This document shows positions 1 through 3,518 of a stretch of DNA of 7,751 bases, in pieces. The stretch is taken from assembly GCA_010671975.1 (NCBI GenBank), contig JAAHIA010000238.1, forward strand, positions 1 through 7,751. The letters run 5' to 3'. The notes beneath the pieces were generated by a model. It worked only from the letters and a program-made list of their open reading frames with translations. It ran no database searches and was not told the origin of the DNA. The DNA comes from Leptolyngbya sp. SIO4C1 (GTDB lineage: Bacteria > Cyanobacteriota > Cyanobacteriia > Phormidesmidales > Phormidesmidaceae). Each line of letters begins with the position of its first letter. Position 1 is the first letter of the stretch. The translations under genes were made by a program, and so were the position numbers.

Positions 1-49
1 CGTCATGCACAATGACGCCATTGAAGCTCACTAACGCTGCTTTTATCAT
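1..49 (-). CDS. HAD-superfamily phosphatase, N-terminal fragment (cut by the window edge)
   Basis: Only the first 16 codons are inside the window. The reverse complement from 49 reads MIKAALVSFNGVIVHD. This matches the N-terminal beta strand and motif I of the cyanobacterial HAD phosphatases/phosphoglucomutase-like proteins, whose usual form is like ILFDFNGVIINDE. In the family, the first Asp of motif I is the nucleophile that forms the phospho-enzyme; here that position is Ser8 (codon AGC), while the following FNGV is intact. The start is the ATG at 49-47. No convincing Shine-Dalgarno precedes it: the upstream stretch is an 11-bp tandem repeat. The gene diverges from the 142-aa gene at 401. 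The family call rests on very few residues, and the substrate cannot be inferred. Confidence 0.6.
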   Translation of the reverse strand, partial: MIKAALVSFNGVIVHD

Positions 50-59
50 GCTGACTGCT

Positions 60-81
60 TAGGAACTGCCTAGGAACTGCC
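60..81. repeat. 11-bp tandem duplication, 2 copies
   Basis: TAGGAACTGCC occurs twice head to tail (60-70 and 71-81). It lies 10-32 bp upstream of the HAD gene start on the minus strand, in its 5' leader or promoter. It is probably a slippage product. It contains no obvious Shine-Dalgarno for the leftward gene. Confidence 0.85.
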
Positions 82-145
82 GAGCGTGGCCGTACTGACA
101 CTGTAGCGGAGTGAGTGCCTTCTCTATCAGCCCTGTTATATAAAG

Positions 146-172
146 TCAGCTAAATCGGCTGAGGTGCTCAGC
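146..172. other. Two mutually exclusive small hairpins
   Basis: GCTGAG (158-163) pairs perfectly with CTCAGC (167-172) around a 3-nt loop. The same GCTGA (158-162) can instead pair with TCAGC at 146-150. The two folds therefore exclude each other. No T-tract follows, so this is not a simple intrinsic terminator. If transcribed, it could be a leader structure; chance is equally plausible. Confidence 0.3.
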
Positions 173-221
173 TAGCTGCGTCAGACCAGTCTATTAACTT
201 ATCGAGCGGAGCGGTGCAAGA

Positions 222-242
222 TAAACCTCTAGAGAAGGTTTA
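222..242. other. 7-bp perfect inverted repeat (possible operator or hairpin)
   Basis: TAAACCT (222-228) and AGGTTTA (236-242) are perfect reverse complements separated by 7 nt that include the palindrome core CTAGAG. The site is about 160 bp upstream of the 142-aa gene. The dyad symmetry and spacing would suit a dimeric regulator. No T-run follows, which argues against a terminator. Function is inferred only. Confidence 0.35.
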
Positions 243-388
243 AATGACTCTCGAAGGTGAGATATTTTTCTACTCCCCTAAGTTTATGATCGGTACTACG
301 TCGCTAACTTGTGGCTGTATGACGGCGCTGCGCGATCGCGCTGTCGTTTTCGGCCTTCGTTTATTTTTTAATCGCATCCTCACATATC

Positions 389-392
389 AGGA
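389..392 (+). promoter_or_regulatory. Shine-Dalgarno of the 142-aa gene
   Basis: AGGA lies 8 nt before the ATG at 401, which is normal spacing and supports that start. Confidence 0.5.
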
Positions 393-400
393 CATTCACT

Positions 401-829
401 ATGCAACTACTGTCTGCTAATCCAACCATCACCACTGCCTCCATCCCGCTACTGCTAGAGTGGTGGCAGCAGCGGAAGCGACTGGCGACGGCTAACGGAG
501 TTAACAGTTTGCCTGTTTTCAAAAACACAGATGACAGCTACCTGGATGCCTATCGTCGTCTGATGGAAGTTTACTCGGTGGTTAAGTCGGGCGGCGTGCA
601 GGTGCAGACAGAAGCGGCCAAAGCTCATCTGAGTCGGGAGCTAGCGGCGCTGCATCAGGCGGCAGATGCAGCCGCCTCAGAGCGACAGGCTCAGATTCAG
701 CAAGAAATTCTCGAGCTAGAGCGCTCCACGGCTTGGCGGCTGAGTACGCTCAATACCATTCGGCCGGCAGAAGAGGCGGCTGTGCGCCAATACCTGAGCG
801 AAATTGAGCAGGTGCTGCTGTTGCACTAG
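401..829 (+). CDS. Uncharacterised 142-aa helical protein
   Basis: I do not recognise this protein. It is soluble-looking: there is no signal peptide, membrane segment or cysteine. An N-terminal segment with the WW pair at 21-22 followed by a basic patch (QQRKR, 23-27) leads into a helical region (about 46-62). Then comes a long Ala/Glu/Gln/Leu-rich stretch (about 68-109) that should form a continuous helix or coiled coil, and a second helix (about 122-140). Such a build suggests a protein-protein adaptor or small structural partner rather than an enzyme; that is inference. The start is supported by AGGA 8 nt upstream. It ends 46 bp before the FAD oxidoreductase on the same strand, so the two are likely co-transcribed. 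Codon use resembles the neighbours, which favours a real gene. Confidence 0.75.
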   Translation: MQLLSANPTITTASIPLLLEWWQQRKRLATANGVNSLPVFKNTDDSYLDAYRRLMEVYSVVKSGGVQVQTEAAKAHLSRELAALHQAADAAASERQAQIQQEILELERSTAWRLSTLNTIRPAEEAAVRQYLSEIEQVLLLH

Positions 830-831
830 CC

Positions 832-858
832 AGTCTGCATAGTCTGCATAGTCTGCAT
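832..858. repeat. 9-bp tandem repeat, 3 perfect copies
   Basis: AGTCTGCAT is repeated at 832-840, 841-849 and 850-858. It occupies more than half of the 46-bp spacer between the stop of the 142-aa gene and the start of the oxidoreductase. A stop codon (TAG 849-851) lies inside the repeat in frame with the downstream gene. Copy-number change would alter intergenic spacing without affecting either reading frame. Confidence 0.9.
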
Positions 859-875
859 CGATAGGCAAAAGAAAC

Positions 876-2408
876 ATGCCAAGCGCTAAAAGCGGCTTTG
901 ATGTCATCATCGTGGGTAGCGGGCTAGGGGGGCTCACCGCAGCGGCGCTGCTGGCTCGCTACGGGCGGCGAGCGCTGGTCTGTGAAAGTCATTCACTGCC
1001 TGGGGGAGCCGCGCATGCGTTTCAGCGGCAGGGATTTACCTTTGACTCTGGACCTTCGTTTTACTGTGGGCTAGCCGACTCGACCGGCTGCAATCCGCTC
1101 AAGCAGGTGCTGGATGTGATCGATGAGCCCATCGAGGCAATTGCCTACGATCCGCTGGGTCACTACCATTTCCCTGAGCAAACGTTTCCAGTCTATGGCG
1201 ATTCACAGCGATATCAGCAAGCGCTCTCTCAGGTGAGCCAGCAGGCTGCGCAAGAGTTCGCTCAGCTAGAAGCCAAACTGCTGAAGCTGTATGCGCCCCT
1301 GCGAGCGATTCCCACCCTGGCGCTGCGGGCTGACTGGCAGCTAGGAATGGCTTTGCTGCCGCGCTACCCTAAAGCGCTGCTGAGTCTGCTGCCGCGCCTA
1401 GCTGATTTGGGTAAGTCAATGAGCGATTTCGTCGATGACACCGTGAGCGACCCCTGGCTGCGGCGGCTAATCGACTTGGAATGCTTTTTGCTCTCAGGGC
1501 TAAAAGCGCATGATACGGTAGCGCCCGAGATGGCTTTTATGTTTGGCGAGCGGGCTAACTCGGTGATCGACTATCCGATTGGCGGCAGCGGTGCCATTGT
1601 AGAGGCGCTGGTACGGGGGCTCAAGCGCTGGGGGGGCGAGCTGCGGCTCGGCGCTCACGTTGAGCAGATCTGGGTAGAGCAAGGACGTGTTAAAGGTGTG
1701 CAGCTCAAGGATGGCGAGCAGCTGACGGCCCCGGTTGTGATTTCTAATGCAACGCTGTGGGATACCTATGGCCAGCTGCTCAGCACTGATGACTTGCCCG
1801 CCAGCTATCGCCAGGAGGCACTGGCTACGCCTGCCGTAGACAGCTTTATGCACCTGCATTTGGGCATTCGCGCCGAGGGGCTAGAGGCGCTGACTATTCA
1901 TCACGTGGTGGTGCACAGCGCCGAGCGCGACATCACTGCGCCTGGCAATACCTGCATGATTTCAATCCCGACGGTGCTCGATCCGTCGCAGGCACCGGCA
2001 GGACATCACGTCGTTCATGCCTATACGCTAGAGCCTTGGGACGGCTGGCAAAGGGATGAGCACTACGCTGAGAAAAAACGTCAGCGGGCCGAGCCGCTGT
2101 TTCAAGCGTTAGAAAAAGTGATTCCTGATCTGCGCGATCGCATCGTAGTTGAGCTGATTGGCACGCCGTTGACGCATCGGCGCTTTTTACGCCGCTATCA
2201 GGGGACTTATGGACCTGCGATCGCGGCTGGTCAGGGACTATTTCCTAGCTGCCAGACGCCCATCAAGGGACTCTACCGCGTTGGCGACAGCACTCTGCCT
2301 GGCATTGGCGTGCCGGCCGTCGTCGCCTCCGGCATCCTCTGCGCTAACCATTTAGTCAGTCTAAAGGAGTCGATGAGCCTGCTAGAGCAGTGGCAAGAAA
2401 AGCGCTAG
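876..2408 (+). CDS. FAD-dependent oxidoreductase, CrtI/CrtISO (phytoene desaturase/carotene isomerase) superfamily
   Basis: This is a flavoprotein of the carotenoid desaturase/isomerase and amine-oxidase-like superfamily; the substrate is unknown and may be a carotenoid or other polyisoprenoid. The N-terminal Rossmann fold shows GSGLGG (residues 14-19, GxGxxG), the acidic end of strand 2 (Glu37, ribose binding) and the FAD-contacting PGGAAHAF (42-49). FDSGPS (56-61), GGSG (236-239) and SNAT (290-293) follow the superfamily pattern. The C-terminal FAD motif is YRVGDSTLPGIGVP (467-480). At 510 aa it is the usual length for CrtISO-type proteins. It has no signal peptide or clear transmembrane helix. 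The ATG at 876 is the first in frame after the TAG at 849; only a weak purine run (AAAAGAAA) precedes it. It probably shares a transcript with the 142-aa gene. It converges on the kinase gene with 21 bp between stops and no visible terminator. It diverges from canonical CrtH, so no symbol is given. Confidence 0.9.
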   Translation: MPSAKSGFDVIIVGSGLGGLTAAALLARYGRRALVCESHSLPGGAAHAFQRQGFTFDSGPSFYCGLADSTGCNPLKQVLDVIDEPIEAIAYDPLGHYHFPEQTFPVYGDSQRYQQALSQVSQQAAQEFAQLEAKLLKLYAPLRAIPTLALRADWQLGMALLPRYPKALLSLLPRLADLGKSMSDFVDDTVSDPWLRRLIDLECFLLSGLKAHDTVAPEMAFMFGERANSVIDYPIGGSGAIVEALVRGLKRWGGELRLGAHVEQIWVEQGRVKGVQLKDGEQLTAPVVISNATLWDTYGQLLSTDDLPASYRQEALATPAVDSFMHLHLGIRAEGLEALTIHHVVVHSAERDITAPGNTCMISIPTVLDPSQAPAGHHVVHAYTLEPWDGWQRDEHYAEKKRQRAEPLFQALEKVIPDLRDRIVVELIGTPLTHRRFLRRYQGTYGPAIAAGQGLFPSCQTPIKGLYRVGDSTLPGIGVPAVVASGILCANHLVSLKESMSLLEQWQEKR

Positions 2409-2429
2409 CAACCGGCTATCTCCAACTCG

Positions 2430-3380
2430 CTAGAGCAGCGCCGCCATCTTGTCAGCCTTCAGCATGTGATAGGTAATCAGCAGCTGCGTCAGGGCCAGCG
2501 GATAGCTCTGCAGCGTCTCGCCAGTGGTGCCGACAATTTTGCCAACCTCTTGATTGCCCTCAATGCTGCAGAACTGGCCGAGGTAGGGAATTTCGTTGCA
2601 CAGAATGCGCTCAAGCTGCTGTACCTGCCCCGGCGTAGCATGACCGTCAATCGAGAGCACATCCACCGGTTTGCCCATATCGCGGGTCAGCCCCAGGCGA
2701 ATCGCATCGCCCAGATCATTGCCGCTATCGTCCAAGATATGTGTGAGATCGGGATGGGGAATGGTGGGTCGCAGGACCAAATTGACGTTGAGCAGCAGGT
2801 CGTTTTGATCTTCGTCGCCGTTATCAGGTGGATAGAACGTAACAATCACGTCCGACCATTTCCGCTGCGGACGGATAAACGCTTCTGAATCTGGTTCGCG
2901 CTGCTTGAGCTGATCTCGCACCTGAGCTTCGTCGTAGCCTCGCTTGCGCGTATCGCGTCTGATTTTCCACTTGGCTCGCAGCTCTTCGGGCGGCGCTAGA
3001 TAGACCTTCACATCGTAGGTATCCCGCGCTATCTGAGTTGAGTAGCCGAGCAGCCCTTCTACAACGACAAACTTTCGGGGCTCAAGATATTCTGGCGGGT
3101 CAAACTTGCCGGTGCTGTGGTTGTAAATAGGCTTGAGGATAGGCTTGCCGTCTCGCAGGAGCTGTAGATGCTGCTCGATGATGTCAAGGTAGTTGCAGTC
3201 AGGGTGCAGCGCAGAAATTTTCTTCTCTTTACGCTGCTGGCGGTCGTAGCGGTGGTAGTCGTCAGTGCAGATGACGGTAACATCGTCTTCTCCTAGCACC
3301 TGGGCAATCCCCCGCGTGAGAGTCGTCTTACCCGCCGCACTGTCGCCCACAATGCCCAGGATGATCGGACGGTCAACCAT
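2430..3380 (-). CDS. Phosphoribulokinase/uridine-kinase family protein (PRK paralogue)
   Basis: This is a P-loop kinase closely resembling phosphoribulokinase, the Calvin-cycle enzyme that makes ribulose-1,5-bisphosphate. Numbering from the ATG at 3380 (316 aa), it shows a Walker A motif GDSAAGKT (12-19, Lys18), VICTDDYHRYDR with the paired Asp40/Asp41 expected at the active site, KPIYNHSTG (83-91), a Walker-B-like VVVEGL (105-110) and the Arg-rich KIRRDTRKRG (139-148). Canonical cyanobacterial PRK has GDSGCGKS; here the P-loop Cys is Ala16, while the second regulatory Cys (Cys38) remains, so the thioredoxin disulfide cannot form. The C-terminal half differs strongly from canonical PRK. An in-frame ATG 12 codons upstream (3416) exists, but AGGAGG sits directly before 3380, which I prefer. 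It is probably a second, redox-insensitive paralogue, with possibly a different sugar-phosphate substrate. Confidence 0.85.
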   Translation of the reverse strand: MVDRPIILGIVGDSAAGKTTLTRGIAQVLGEDDVTVICTDDYHRYDRQQRKEKKISALHPDCNYLDIIEQHLQLLRDGKPILKPIYNHSTGKFDPPEYLEPRKFVVVEGLLGYSTQIARDTYDVKVYLAPPEELRAKWKIRRDTRKRGYDEAQVRDQLKQREPDSEAFIRPQRKWSDVIVTFYPPDNGDEDQNDLLLNVNLVLRPTIPHPDLTHILDDSGNDLGDAIRLGLTRDMGKPVDVLSIDGHATPGQVQQLERILCNEIPYLGQFCSIEGNQEVGKIVGTTGETLQSYPLALTQLLITYHMLKADKMAALL

Positions 3381-3384
3381 AATG

Positions 3385-3390
3385 CCTCCT
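3385..3390 (-). promoter_or_regulatory. Strong Shine-Dalgarno that sets the kinase start
   Basis: The reverse complement reads AGGAGG, 4 nt before the ATG at 3380. It is the best ribosome site in the window. It argues for the 316-aa form over a 328-aa form starting at 3416, whose extra residues (MRKKYKRRAGGI) are not family-like. Confidence 0.7.
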
Positions 3391-3398
3391 GCTCTGCG

Positions 3399-3429
3399 TT
3401 TATATTTTTTTCGCATTTGATAGGTTCAA
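3399..3429 (-). promoter_or_regulatory. Candidate sigma-70-type promoter for the kinase gene
   Basis: On the minus strand TTGAAC (3429-3424) and TATAAA (3404-3399) are separated by 19 bp. Transcription would begin about 7 nt further, just ahead of the AGGAGG. This would place the upstream ATG (3416) within the promoter, agreeing with the shorter start. The spacer is longer than the ideal 17 bp. Confidence 0.35.
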
Positions 3430-3460
3430 TTTTAGAGATCAATGGGCGTGGGCTCAAGCA

Positions 3461-3489
3461 GGGGGTGGGGAGATGGGGAGGGTGAGGAA
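3461..3489 (+). repeat. G-rich tract, G-quadruplex-capable, resembling cyanobacterial heptanucleotide repeats
   Basis: The strand reads G5-T-G4-AGAT-G4-A-G3 (3461-3482), followed by TGAGGAA. Four G-runs of at least 3 with loops of 1-4 nt satisfy the standard intramolecular G4 pattern. The spacing of the runs also resembles the degenerate GGGGANN-type heptamer repeats (STRR) common between cyanobacterial genes. It lies 37-58 bp upstream of the U32 start, in the divergent spacer shared with the kinase. Confidence 0.6.
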
Positions 3490-3518
3490 GTGAAACGGTT
3501 GGTCAAAGTTGAGGATTA

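Larger units (their letters stand above)
50..400. other. Divergent intergenic region of 351 bp
   Basis: No ORF with coding character, tRNA or recognisable riboswitch is visible here. It must carry promoters for the leftward HAD gene and the rightward 142-aa gene, but no well-spaced -35/-10 pair stands out. TATGAT at 285-290 is a possible -10 without a matching -35. The region holds an 11-bp tandem duplication (60-81), two overlapping hairpins (146-172), a 7-bp stem-loop (222-242) and one HIP1 site (332-339). An unannotated small RNA is possible but unsupported. Confidence 0.6.

Noticed and set aside
1..17. Inverted repeat CGTCAT...ATGACG
   Set aside because: It falls inside the HAD coding sequence and is most simply a by-product of its codons.
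262..290. Promoter with TATGAT as -10 for the 142-aa gene
   Set aside because: No -35-like hexamer occurs 16-18 bp upstream, and the start codon is over 100 bp away.
832..858. Possible CRISPR or phage attachment site at the 9-bp repeats
   Set aside because: The units are directly adjacent with no spacers, and no integrase or cas gene is present.
1500..1859. 119-aa open frame on the minus strand inside the oxidoreductase
   Set aside because: It is a shadow of the sense gene, without motifs or a start signal.
2409..2429. Shared terminator between the convergent oxidoreductase and kinase genes
   Set aside because: The 21-bp spacer has no inverted repeat or T-tract.
2466..2888. 140-aa open frame on the plus strand antisense to the kinase
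   Set aside because: It lies wholly within conserved kinase sequence on the other strand and has no recognisable protein features.
3381..3416. Twelve-residue N-terminal extension of the kinase
   Set aside because: The AGGAGG directly before the inner ATG and the candidate promoter overlapping the extension both favour the shorter start at 3380.
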